16,216 nt of DNA from JBBTSB01 sp964355775 (GTDB lineage Bacteria; Patescibacteriota; Minisyncoccia; 2-02-FULL-40-12; IGHO2-01-FULL-4-A), in contig CAYHEP010000020.1 of assembly GCA_964355775.1 (NCBI GenBank), positions 1 to 16,216 on the forward strand, written 5' to 3'. The notes beneath the pieces were generated by a model. It worked only from the letters and a program-made list of their open reading frames with translations. It was not told the DNA's origin and did not search any database. Below are positions 5,928 through 12,344 of this stretch, piece after piece. A program made the position numbers and the translations under genes. Position 1 is the first letter of the stretch. The number at the start of each line of letters is the position of its first letter.

Positions 5928-7916
5928 TCACTCGAAATGTACCACGCGCTGTAGCCTATCCAATTGCGCCAGAAGCAGTGGGTACCGGGTCAACTGCGGA
6001 TCTTCCTTCAAGAGTGACATTGCTGCATCGCGGGCCTCTTTGATCATTGCTATATCAGATAGCGATGCCATGGCCAGATCGGGAATACCGGATTGCACGG
6101 TGCCGGTAAACTCGCCCGGACCGCGAATCTTGAGGTCCATCTCGGCAAGCTTGAAGCCGTCATTCGTGGCCTCGAGTGCGCGCAGGCGCCGAGACCCTGA
6201 GCCCGTCGAAGGGTCCGTCGTAAACAGAAAACAATATGACTGATGCGCACCGCGCCCCACACGCCCGCGAAACTGATGAAGCTGGGCTAGCCCAAACCGC
6301 TCCGCCGACTCGATCATCATGATACTGGCATTTGGCACATCGACACCAACTTCAATGACCGACGTGGAGACGATAATATCCGTTTCATGATCTTTAAACG
6401 CCAGCATGATCTCTTCTTTGTCTTTTGCTTTTAACTTGCCATGCAGCATGGCGACACGTCTATGAGGGAAAATTTTTGTCTTTAATTTTTCATATTCTTC
6501 CGTCACCATTTTCATCTCTATGAGAAGGAGATTTTTGGGGGGAGTTGCGGACGGAGCAATACGGGGACAGATCACAAACACCTGCCGGCCTTCTTGTATT
6601 TGTTTCTCTATAAAAGCATGCGCCTTGGCACGGTCGGACTCGGCAACAACGCGCGTCGAGATTTCCTGACGTCCTTTTGGTTTTTCTTTAATCAAAGAAA
6701 CATCCAGATCACCATAAATAGTGAGGGCAAGGGTTCGGGGGATAGGGGTAGCGGTCATACTTAATAGATGGGGTACGAGCTTTTGGTCCTTTATCAATTT
6801 CATTCTTTGCTTCACGCCAAAGCGGTGTTGTTCGTCGATGACCACCAATCCAAGATTTCTAAACTGCACGCCTTTTTGAATCACCGCGTGCGTTCCGATG
6901 ATGATGTCTGCATCATAGTACATTGTTTTTTTACTGCCCGTGAGCAGTGCGAGCCGAAGCGAAGCGGAGGCACTGAGCGAGCGGAGCGAGTCGAAGTGTT
7001 GATTGGCCAAGATTTCCGTGGGCGCCATAAAGACCGCTTGATACCCGGCAAGCGCGGTCTGGTAGGCCGCAATGAACGCAACGACCGTCTTTCCAGAGCC
7101 CACATCACCGTTCAGAAGGCGGTTCATCGGATACGGGCGCTCGATGTCCTTGAGGATTTCAAATGCCGAAATGCGCTGATCATTGGTAAGTTCAAACGGC
7201 AGACTTTTTACAAACTCGGCGATTTTTTCCTTTTCAAACGCGATGCTTGGCGCCGGAAGCATCTTCATTTTTTTTCGGTCGATGAGCGTCCGAAGTTGGA
7301 GCAATAACAATTCTTCGTAGGCAAAATGCCTTCTGGCAATCTCTGCTTCTTCAAATGTTTCCGGAAAGTGAATGGTAGCGAGATGGTGAATCGTTTCAAA
7401 GAGAGGCAAAAGCGGGGCAATGAGAAATCGCAAATACTTGGACGTGATGCCTTCGGTTTCGGGATAGATCGGTACGAGGCGTCCGGTATGACTTAACTCG
7501 TCACCCGATATTTTCTCATAATTCGGATTTGATAAGTATAATCCGCGCTTATCCAGCGCCACTTTTCCCGACAAACTCACTTCCGTGTTTTCTTTCAAGG
7601 AGTTTTCGAGATATGGCTGATTAAACCACGCCGCTCGGATGCCACCGGTTTCGTCTTCAATATGCGCCGTTGTGATTGTAAGTCTGCGTTTCCATGTCCT
7701 GATCGTTTCAATACTACACACGACGCCCTGCACGCTCACAATCTGCCCGGCCTCTCGTATCTCGTCCATGCTTATGAGCTGACTAAAGTCCTCGTACCGA
7801 CTCGGGAAATGCCACAGCAAATCCCGCACGGTCGCAATGCCAAGACGCTTCAACCGCGGCAATGTCCGCGGTCCGACATGAGCGAGCTTTTCAATTGGCG
7901 TATCGAGAGAAATCAC
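5928..7916 (-). CDS. recG: ATP-dependent DNA helicase RecG
   Basis: Double-strand DNA translocase that remodels stalled replication forks and Holliday junctions. 662 residues, near the usual 680-690. Order: N-terminal DTPIEKLAHVGP, OB wedge domain (about 60-150), Walker A GDVGSGKT (270-277), DEQH box (361-364), SMTATPIPRTL (386-396), HGKLKAKDKEE, STSVIEVGVDVPNA and QFRGRVGRG (548-556), then NDGFKLAEMDLKIRGPGE. All helicase motifs are intact. Two palindromic insertions keep the frame: residues about 308-324 (6945-6998) and DPSTGSGS at 568-575 (6193-6215). The segment between TGSKK and IIIGTHA is shorter than in E. coli RecG. The start is a GTG at 7914-7916, because the conserved N-terminus begins there. 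GGGAG at 7923-7927 is the likely ribosome site, and it lies in the tRNA-Arg acceptor stem. Confidence 0.96.
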   Translation of the reverse strand: MISLDTPIEKLAHVGPRTLPRLKRLGIATVRDLLWHFPSRYEDFSQLISMDEIREAGQIVSVQGVVCSIETIRTWKRRLTITTAHIEDETGGIRAAWFNQPYLENSLKENTEVSLSGKVALDKRGLYLSNPNYEKISGDELSHTGRLVPIYPETEGITSKYLRFLIAPLLPLFETIHHLATIHFPETFEEAEIARRHFAYEELLLLQLRTLIDRKKMKMLPAPSIAFEKEKIAEFVKSLPFELTNDQRISAFEILKDIERPYPMNRLLNGDVGSGKTVVAFIAAYQTALAGYQAVFMAPTEILANQHFDSLRSLSASASLRLALLTGSKKTMYYDADIIIGTHAVIQKGVQFRNLGLVVIDEQHRFGVKQRMKLIKDQKLVPHLLSMTATPIPRTLALTIYGDLDVSLIKEKPKGRQEISTRVVAESDRAKAHAFIEKQIQEGRQVFVICPRIAPSATPPKNLLLIEMKMVTEEYEKLKTKIFPHRRVAMLHGKLKAKDKEEIMLAFKDHETDIIVSTSVIEVGVDVPNASIMMIESAERFGLAQLHQFRGRVGRGAHQSYCFLFTTDPSTGSGSRRLRALEATNDGFKLAEMDLKIRGPGEFTGTVQSGIPDLAMASLSDIAMIKEARDAAMSLLKEDPQLTRYPLLLAQLDRLQRVVHFE
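6193..6215. repeat. CCCTGAGC-GTCGAAGGG palindrome inside recG
   Basis: GACCCTGA...TC(GA)AGGGTC: a 6-bp outer arm GACCCT/AGGGTC plus an inner GA/TC with a bulge. It encodes DPSTGSGS in a loop between the RecG motif VI region and the NDGF segment. The same kind of word (CTGAGC...GTCGAAG) recurs at 6971-6998. Confidence 0.8.
6945..6998. repeat. Compound palindromic insertion inside recG
   Basis: Contains CAGTGC/GCACTG arms (6945-6950/6970-6975) overlapping a second CACTGAGC...GTCGAAGTG element (6971-6998). It is rich in GAAGCG and GAGCG words. The + strand reads as repeat; the - strand reads as the Ser/Leu/Arg/Ala-only stretch of RecG residues about 308-324. Confidence 0.75.
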
Positions 7917-7920
7917 GTTG

Positions 7921-7992
7921 TGCTCCCGAGAGGAGTCGAACCTCTATTGCAAGATCCGCAATCTTGCGTCCTATCCGTTGAACGACGAGAGC
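7921..7992 (-). tRNA. tRNA-Arg, anticodon GCG
   Basis: 72 bases. The acceptor is GCTCTCG/CGGGAGC with discriminator A. The D arm is GTTC/GGAC with GG in the loop. The anticodon arm is CAAGA/TCTTG with loop TTGCGGA, so the anticodon is GCG (7957-7959), reading CGC and CGU. The T arm is AGAGG/CCTCT with loop TTCGACT. CCA is not encoded. It lies 16 bases after the stop of the membrane protein gene and 4 bases before the recG start, probably within one transcript. Confidence 0.95.
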
Positions 7993-8008
7993 ATGTACTA
8001 TGCCAAAC

Positions 8009-8602
8009 CTACAATCCGAGCCTTCTCGCAAACAAGTAAGCGAGATTTTCTTTATGTTCTGCCTCGGGTATAAACTGTAGCAAAATTGCCCTGATTTGAA
8101 CAGGGTCCTCTTCGCCGATTTGGATCTTGGTGTACGGCATGTACCACTTTTTTAAATGCAGGCTCAACTCGCGAATGTCAAATTCCGGCTCATATTGGAT
8201 CCAAAATGACTCGATCTGGTCATAGGCGTATGTGTGATCGCCGGCTTTAATGCTCAATGGTGTCACTTCGATGCGAATGATCGGCACGGATTTGCGCACA
8301 TGGACTACTACCATGACCGACAAAAGTCCAAAAAGGATCACGGTCGTGATATCACCCTGAAAAACTGCCGCCAACACGGCAATGATGGCAAGAACTACCG
8401 ATACAACATAGGGCGACTTGATGCCTTCGCGCCTATACGCAGATGGAGCAGCCCAGCGAAGCGTTTGATATGGAAGCTTATTTCCGGTATCCGTAAGTAC
8501 TTTTTGTTCCTTCACAACCGGATGCTGGACAACAGGTTCCGGTTTTGGGATTTCAGGCTTCGTCTCTTCTGTTTTCTTTTTGAGATCCAGTACAAGCGCC
8601 AT
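8009..8602 (-). CDS. Two-helix membrane protein with C-terminal PH-like domain, function unknown
   Basis: 197 residues. An N-terminal cytoplasmic tail rich in Pro, Lys, Glu and Val (1-50) is followed by two membrane helices (about 64-81 and 85-103) and a C-terminal soluble part of alternating strands (IIRIEVTPLSIKAGDHTYAYDQIESFWIQY, then IRELSLHLKKW and TKIQIGE) ending in a helix. The strand pattern and the phrase 'Y-D-Q-I-E-S-F' before an aromatic resemble bacterial PH-like domains of small membrane proteins, such as the DUF5673 type; this is fold resemblance only. No catalytic motif is visible. It starts 12 bases after the phosphatase stop and ends 16 bases before the tRNA, so it is likely co-transcribed with both. 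Such proteins are common in Patescibacteria. I cannot assign a function. Confidence 0.75.
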   Translation of the reverse strand: MALVLDLKKKTEETKPEIPKPEPVVQHPVVKEQKVLTDTGNKLPYQTLRWAAPSAYRREGIKSPYVVSVVLAIIAVLAAVFQGDITTVILFGLLSVMVVVHVRKSVPIIRIEVTPLSIKAGDHTYAYDQIESFWIQYEPEFDIRELSLHLKKWYMPYTKIQIGEEDPVQIRAILLQFIPEAEHKENLAYLFARRLGL

Positions 8603-8614
8603 GCAAACAGTATA

Positions 8615-9271
8615 TCACGCTTTGTATCCCGTCCCCACGGTATCCTCGCCAAGATGAGCATAATCATTCCACGTAAGCAGTCTCCATGTATCGTCTTTGT
8701 ATTCGAACATCGTGATACCTGTTTGACTTGTACGGACATGTAAATAGAAAGCTCGAAAAAGATCAGGTGTGAGAAGTTCGCCAAAAACCGCAATCAAGGT
8801 AAACATTTTAATAAAAACCGCGTGGGTGACAAGTACGATATCTTCGTGGGGTTGCTCTTTAAGAAACGCGTGGAATAGGTTTATTCGTTTAGACAAATCA
8901 AAAAAGTTTTCTTCGTCGCTGTAATGCCATGATGGATCATTGCGGTGCTCACGCATAATTTCTTTGATGTGAAGAACATCGGCTGACTCGCGTTCTTTAC
9001 CAACGATTTCATGAGGCTGCCTGCTCTCTCGCAGAAGTTCGCTGATTTCAAGAGGAGCATGAGTAAAAGAACGAATGTGCTCGGCCGTCTGGACTGTGCG
9101 CACATGAGGGCTCGAAAATATCACGTCTACCTTGATATGCGAAAAACGCACCGCAACATCTCGTGCTTGTTTATTTCCACGTTCAGAAAGTGCTACATCG
9201 TTGTGTTGATGCAGTTTTTTGACCAGATCATCGGTTTCCCCGTGGCGGACAAGATAGATTTTTTTGGGCAT
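8615..9271 (-). CDS. Histidine phosphatase family protein (phosphoglycerate mutase-like)
   Basis: 218 residues. The phosphohistidine motif LVRHGET is at residues 7-13, an invariant arginine lies in SSPHVRTVQTAE, an acidic helix in SELLRESR, and the second catalytic histidine in LVTHAVFIK. This is a cofactor-independent-of-metal phosphatase or mutase fold that works through a phosphohistidine; the substrate is not predictable. The ATG at 9269-9271 starts the conserved strand (PKKIYLVRHGE). An open extension upstream to a GTG at 9364 would add 31 residues, but it is encoded by palindromic repeat DNA, so I reject it. No Shine-Dalgarno sequence is seen at the chosen start. It is the first gene of the minus-strand run towards recG. 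Confidence 0.88.
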   Translation of the reverse strand: MPKKIYLVRHGETDDLVKKLHQHNDVALSERGNKQARDVAVRFSHIKVDVIFSSPHVRTVQTAEHIRSFTHAPLEISELLRESRQPHEIVGKERESADVLHIKEIMREHRNDPSWHYSDEENFFDLSKRINLFHAFLKEQPHEDIVLVTHAVFIKMFTLIAVFGELLTPDLFRAFYLHVRTSQTGITMFEYKDDTWRLLTWNDYAHLGEDTVGTGYKA

Positions 9272-9274
9272 GGC

Positions 9275-9385
9275 GGATGAGGAGGGATTCGGCTTCGACT
9301 CTCGGCTCGCCAGTCGCTCGCCTCGGTCTAGCCACCGCCTCGCGGTGTCGCAAGCTTGCGACACATCGCTCCGGCGTTCTCATCC
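9275..9385. repeat. Palindromic element upstream of phosphatase gene
   Basis: Outer arms GGATGAG (9275-9281) and CTCATCC (9379-9385) enclose GC-rich sub-palindromes, including the perfect 20-bp palindrome gtgtcgcaagcttgcgacac (9345-9364). It separates the phosphatase start from any upstream promoter. Confidence 0.75.
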
Positions 9386-9394
9386 CTCTTTGAT

Positions 9395-9435
9395 AAACAC
9401 AATCAACATGCCTTAATGGCATCTCGATTGTGTTT
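9395..9435. repeat. Hairpin at outer edge of the left 175-bp repeat
   Basis: AAACACAATC (9395-9404) pairs with GATTGTGTTT (9426-9435), and inside it ATGCC (9408-9412) pairs with GGCAT (9418-9422). Its 3' arm runs into the first three bases of the 175-bp repeat. It could be a transcription terminator or an element end; the T-run is too short to decide. Confidence 0.7.
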
Positions 9436-9607
9436 TGCGGTGAAATGCTGCGCCTTGCGCGAACCTTTTTCGAACGCAAGGCTGATTAAACTACTAAAAT
9501 GGTGCGTCACCGCCTGTGTGCGGAGTACCGCCCACCGCACGCCATCCCCTAGGCCTCTGCTATTTTGTTTTTTGCGCGCGCGAGGTTTCGGGTTCCCAGT
9601 ATGGAAG
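9433..9607 (+). repeat. 175-bp inverted repeat, left copy
   Basis: Identical over 175 bases to the reverse complement of 15748-15922; I checked this line by line and found no mismatch. Internal structure includes the stem GCCTTGCG/CGCAAGGC (with inner CGAA/TTCG), a small GGTG/CACC hairpin and GCGG/CCGC. It contains an open frame in both copies (protein text beginning FAVKCC and ending FPVWK), which I treat as chance. In this copy only, GCCATCC-C-CTAGGCCT (9541-9556) pairs with AGGCCTAG-A-GGATGGC just beyond the repeat end (9609-9624). Confidence 0.95.
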
Positions 9608-9926
9608 TAGGCCTAGAGGATGGCGATGCGGACTCCCCGAATGCGCCCTCACAGCAAGCCTTCCTTGTAGTGTATCAGATAGTGGTGCTCACTTGTATGC
9701 CCGTCTGGCTTTCTGCTCTGGCGCATTCGGGGAGTGAGGCGGAAGACGTGCTATTATTCAGTCACGCCCTTGGCGTGACTGGGGAGCGGGAGAGAAGTGG
9801 ACAGCCCTTCCCGCCAATTCCTCCCCAAACCCCTCCTTGTCGGGAAGGGCTGGCTAGATTATCTGTGCTTGCCCCGCCCTCCCGTGCGCGCACAGGGATG
9901 CCCGCCTTCGGCGGGCTCGGCTCCCT
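9608..9926. repeat. Cluster of perfect hairpins, no gene
   Basis: About 320 bases without a convincing gene but with four strong inverted repeats: ACTCCCCGAATGCGCC/GGCGCATTCGGGGAGT (9631-9646/9720-9735, 16 bp), AGTCACGCC/GGCGTGACT (9760-9768/9772-9780, 9 bp, 3-base loop), CAGCCCTTCCCG/CGGGAAGGGCTG (9802-9813/9841-9852, 12 bp) and GCCCGCC/GGCGGGC (9900-9906/9910-9916, 7 bp, 3-base loop). The last lies just past the stop of the DUF1905 gene on the minus strand and might help end that transcript, though it lacks a T-run. Confidence 0.85.
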
Positions 9927-10223
9927 TTACTGGATATTCAAAGAAAAAGAGATGCTGTCTCCCGAAATAATTTGCTCCTTTTTGCGTACCTCGGATTTCA
10001 GGGGTAAAAAATACCCTCCAGATTGCTTGTCCGGGAATATGGATGTCTTCCACCTTGTTTTACTAATAGTTACCACAACGGGTATTGCGCCCCAGCCACG
10101 CCTTGGCGTACCAAAAATCTTTTTAATTTCCTCAGACTGTTTTTTAGGGACAAAAACAAAGTGCCACCCCGCCATACCAGGGTAGAGTAGAACTTTTGAT
10201 TTGATTTTGAAATTTTTTTTCAA
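9927..10223 (-). CDS. DUF1905 domain protein
   Basis: 98 residues from a proposed TTG start at 10223. The family pattern is clear: KVLLYPGMAGWHFV, then EEIKKIFGTPRRGWGAIPVVVTI and KTRWKTSIFPDKQSGGYFLPLKSEVRKKE, ending in a GDSISFSLNI strand. DUF1905 is a small beta-barrel-like domain, often fused or next to a YdeI-type domain; its role is unknown. The frame is open further upstream to an ATG at 10304, but that stretch overlaps the preceding gene in another frame and carries no family similarity. The TTG lies 4 bases after the upstream stop codon, which suggests coupling; the start remains uncertain. It is the last gene of the minus-strand cargo block. Confidence 0.75.
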   Translation of the reverse strand: MKKNFKIKSKVLLYPGMAGWHFVFVPKKQSEEIKKIFGTPRRGWGAIPVVVTISKTRWKTSIFPDKQSGGYFLPLKSEVRKKEQIISGDSISFSLNIQ

Positions 10224-10227
10224 ATAC

Positions 10228-10416
10228 TTAATTAGCAGCTTCAAATCTCGCCTTGTTAGCAACCATCCACTTCTCCTGCTCAACTTTTCCGTTTTTTGGA
10301 TCATTCATAACATCAGCATGAGCTTGCATATAGTGAAGCATGAGCGCCTTCATCCATTCCTCGAACGTCTCGCCTTCCGCTGTCACTTCGCACAAATCGC
10401 ATTTTAATGTTTTCAT
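10228..10416 (-). CDS. Small CxxC/HxxxxH protein, putative zinc-binding
   Basis: 62 residues, starting MKTLKCDLCE. Cys6 and Cys9 form a CxxC knuckle, and His28 and His33 lie in a helix (LMLHYMQAHADVM), giving a C2H2-like ligand set that could hold one zinc. The middle EGETFEEWMKAL and the QEKWMVANKARFEAAN tail look helical. It resembles short DUF1059-like proteins but I cannot confirm the family. A cytoplasmic location is expected as there is no signal. It follows the DM13 gene by 59 bases and precedes the DUF1905 gene by 4. The metal site and any regulatory or redox role are inferences. Confidence 0.7.
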   Translation of the reverse strand: MKTLKCDLCEVTAEGETFEEWMKALMLHYMQAHADVMNDPKNGKVEQEKWMVANKARFEAAN

Positions 10417-10475
10417 AATATGAAGTGTTAGTTAATAATAATTTGAAAGCAAAATTATGATTCTATGTCGTGACT

Positions 10476-11021
10476 CTAAAACTGCGCGTAGCTAAAAAGT
10501 ACGCCGAATGCACGACACCAGATCATCGCATTTTTGTATTTGCTCAGATCGGTACCGGCGGGAATAGCATAATTCACGTTTCCTTCAGTTGCACGAATCG
10601 GGCCAAGGTCCACAATGTCATCGTCATTCAGACCCGACGACAGATATATCCGCAGATCGGGACCATTAATGGTCTTGAGGTTTTCGAAACGAAGAAAAGT
10701 TTCATTGCCAGAGGTAACGAGCAGTGCTTCTCCTTCAACATCATGCGCTCGAGCTACCATATTTGCACGGCCCATAACTGTCGTTTGTTTTGCGGGCATT
10801 GCATCACTTTTCTCCATCATCTCATCTCTCATCTCCATAGTTTGCTTCTCAAAGTCTGCCTTTGTACCAGCGTCCATCGCCGATAGGTTATCGGTAATAG
10901 CAGTATTTGTGGTGCCTGGTAACTTCTCGTCCAATGTCACATTCCGCCAAAATGGCGATAGAAGCCAGTATGCTACAGCCAGAACTACGATTACCCCTAG
11001 ACTAATCGGTATTTTTTTCAT
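10476..11021 (-). CDS. Membrane-anchored DM13 domain protein
   Basis: 181 residues. An N-terminal signal-anchor (about 5-22) is followed by a linker (30-78) with several Met and a MMEKSD motif, then a DM13 domain (about 80-181). DM13 marks: GRANMVARAHDVEGEALLV, FLRFENLKTINGPDLRIYLS, DDDIVDLGPIRATEGNVNYAIPAGTDLSKY and the conserved IWCRAFGVLFSYA with its single cysteine (169). DM13 domains have been proposed to be redox-active or electron-transfer domains based on this cysteine and their association with cytochrome-like or hydroxylase domains; this is not proved. The domain should face outside the cytoplasm. It lies 30 bases after the oxidoreductase gene in the same operon. The linker resembles that of the thioredoxin at the head of the operon. 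Confidence 0.9.
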   Translation of the reverse strand: MKKIPISLGVIVVLAVAYWLLSPFWRNVTLDEKLPGTTNTAITDNLSAMDAGTKADFEKQTMEMRDEMMEKSDAMPAKQTTVMGRANMVARAHDVEGEALLVTSGNETFLRFENLKTINGPDLRIYLSSGLNDDDIVDLGPIRATEGNVNYAIPAGTDLSKYKNAMIWCRAFGVLFSYAQF

Positions 11022-11051
11022 GATATTTTAGTATAAACGAAATTTGCTTTT

Positions 11052-12335
11052 TTATAAATACTTTGCAATGCCGTGGGACAAAGCGTAGGTCACAGGAGTA
11101 TGAAGGAGTGACTGTAAGCGGTGCCCAATAACAAATTTTCGATGGGGTGAAAAGTCCTCATCAAATTCATGGCGACTATTCAAAAAATGATCGGCCGCAT
11201 ATTGGCCTAATGCCGCTGCCCACGGCAATCCGGTGGCCGCTCCCACATAAAACACTGAATTATTATTGCTGTCCGTTCCTATGATGGGAAGCAGGTCCTT
11301 ACTAACCCCGAGCATTCCCGGCCACAGATACTCAAGCTCAATAGTGAGTGCAGGGAACTTTGTCAGCATATATTTATGTAGTCGTTTGCCAAACCGGGCA
11401 GTATTCTCGCTTACATTCTGCGCGTATGTGTACAAAAGATCTCCACCACCGACAAGCAGCCGATTGTCGCCCGTTAGTCTGAAGTAGTTATATACCAAGT
11501 CAGTATCCCAAACCATCATTTTCTCCTCCGGGAATATCTTTTCAACTTGTTCGGCGCTTAGAGGTTTGGAAATCCCGAGGAATGTCTGCACATGATATAT
11601 CTCGTCTTTCAATACTCCCAAATCGGGTATAAATCGATCCGCACACACGATTATGTTGTCAGCGGTCACCACTCCATTTTCTGTAATTACATTGTGCCCT
11701 GAAATGCTTGTAACTTTTGTCTGTTCATATATTTCGACACCTGATGCTCGCAATATATCTTTTATCGCTTGGCAGTATAAATATGAGTTCATGCCAAAAG
11801 TTTCAGGATATCTCACCCCACCGGAGTACATACTGCCACCAATTATTTCTTTAATTTTATTACTATCATATATGTTACTGACATACCCAAGTTGCTCACG
11901 TGCCTCATGTTCTTTTTTAACATGCTTGAAGCCAGAAGTACTATTGGCGATAAACAGGGAATCTTGCTTCTGGTAATCGCAGATAATGTTGTGGTCCTCA
12001 ATATTTTTGCGAATGCGATCAACCCCCGATATAACAAATTCCCAAATGCGTTTTGCTTTCTCCGGCCCATAGGTATCAAGAAGTGAGCTAAGCTCAATTT
12101 CAGAATCAGGTGTAATGAAGCCCGATGTTTTACCGCTCGCCCCAGCACCGCAGAAATCTTTCTCAATCACAACTACCGGGGTGCCAGCATCACGAAGTCT
12201 CTGCGCGCAATAAAGCCCGGCCATGCCACCACCAATAACCGCAACAGTCGTTTTTACTTGGCCTGAAGGGCTCTTGCCCGGCTTAGGATCTTGCAATGAG
12301 TACCAGTATACGCTTGATGATATATCGTCTGACAT
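11052..12335 (-). CDS. FAD-dependent oxidoreductase, DAO/PuuB-like
   Basis: 427 residues. The N-terminal Rossmann motif VAVIGGGMAGLYCAQ ends in an acidic residue for the adenosine ribose (Glu58 in VVVIEKD). GAGASGKTSGFI follows, a motif of the D-amino-acid-oxidase (DAO) fold where FAD is often bound covalently or tightly in relatives. The C-terminal FAD block is LWPGMLGVSKDLLPIIG...VFYVGAATGLPWAAALGQYAAD. The closest described type is the gamma-glutamylputrescine oxidase/glycine oxidase group, which oxidises amines and passes electrons to oxygen or another acceptor; substrate not readable. There is no signal peptide, so it is cytoplasmic or membrane-attached from inside. It lies 9 bases after dipZ. 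Its place between dipZ and a DM13 gene suggests, as inference only, that it feeds or drains electrons in this redox set. Confidence 0.9.
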   Translation of the reverse strand: MSDDISSSVYWYSLQDPKPGKSPSGQVKTTVAVIGGGMAGLYCAQRLRDAGTPVVVIEKDFCGAGASGKTSGFITPDSEIELSSLLDTYGPEKAKRIWEFVISGVDRIRKNIEDHNIICDYQKQDSLFIANSTSGFKHVKKEHEAREQLGYVSNIYDSNKIKEIIGGSMYSGGVRYPETFGMNSYLYCQAIKDILRASGVEIYEQTKVTSISGHNVITENGVVTADNIIVCADRFIPDLGVLKDEIYHVQTFLGISKPLSAEQVEKIFPEEKMMVWDTDLVYNYFRLTGDNRLLVGGGDLLYTYAQNVSENTARFGKRLHKYMLTKFPALTIELEYLWPGMLGVSKDLLPIIGTDSNNNSVFYVGAATGLPWAAALGQYAADHFLNSRHEFDEDFSPHRKFVIGHRLQSLLHTPVTYALSHGIAKYL

Positions 12336-12344
12336 ATTTTGAGT

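Noticed and set aside
5641..5931. - strand open frame of 96 residues over the structured RNA
   Set aside because: Low-complexity composition, no family resemblance, and the DNA is explained by extensive base pairing.
5928..7916. recG as a pseudogene because of the palindromic insertions
   Set aside because: The frame is continuous and all helicase motifs are intact, so a working protein is likelier.
9272..9364. 31-residue N-terminal extension of the histidine phosphatase
   Set aside because: Encoded by palindromic DNA, begins with GTG inside a 20-bp palindrome, and precedes the normal family start.
9356..10185. Overlapping + strand open frames of 73 to 206 residues
   Set aside because: They cross the 175-bp repeat and the hairpin cluster, overlap the DUF1905 gene on the other strand, and encode Pro/Arg/Ser-rich text with no domain. 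Repeat-driven open frames are likelier than genes.
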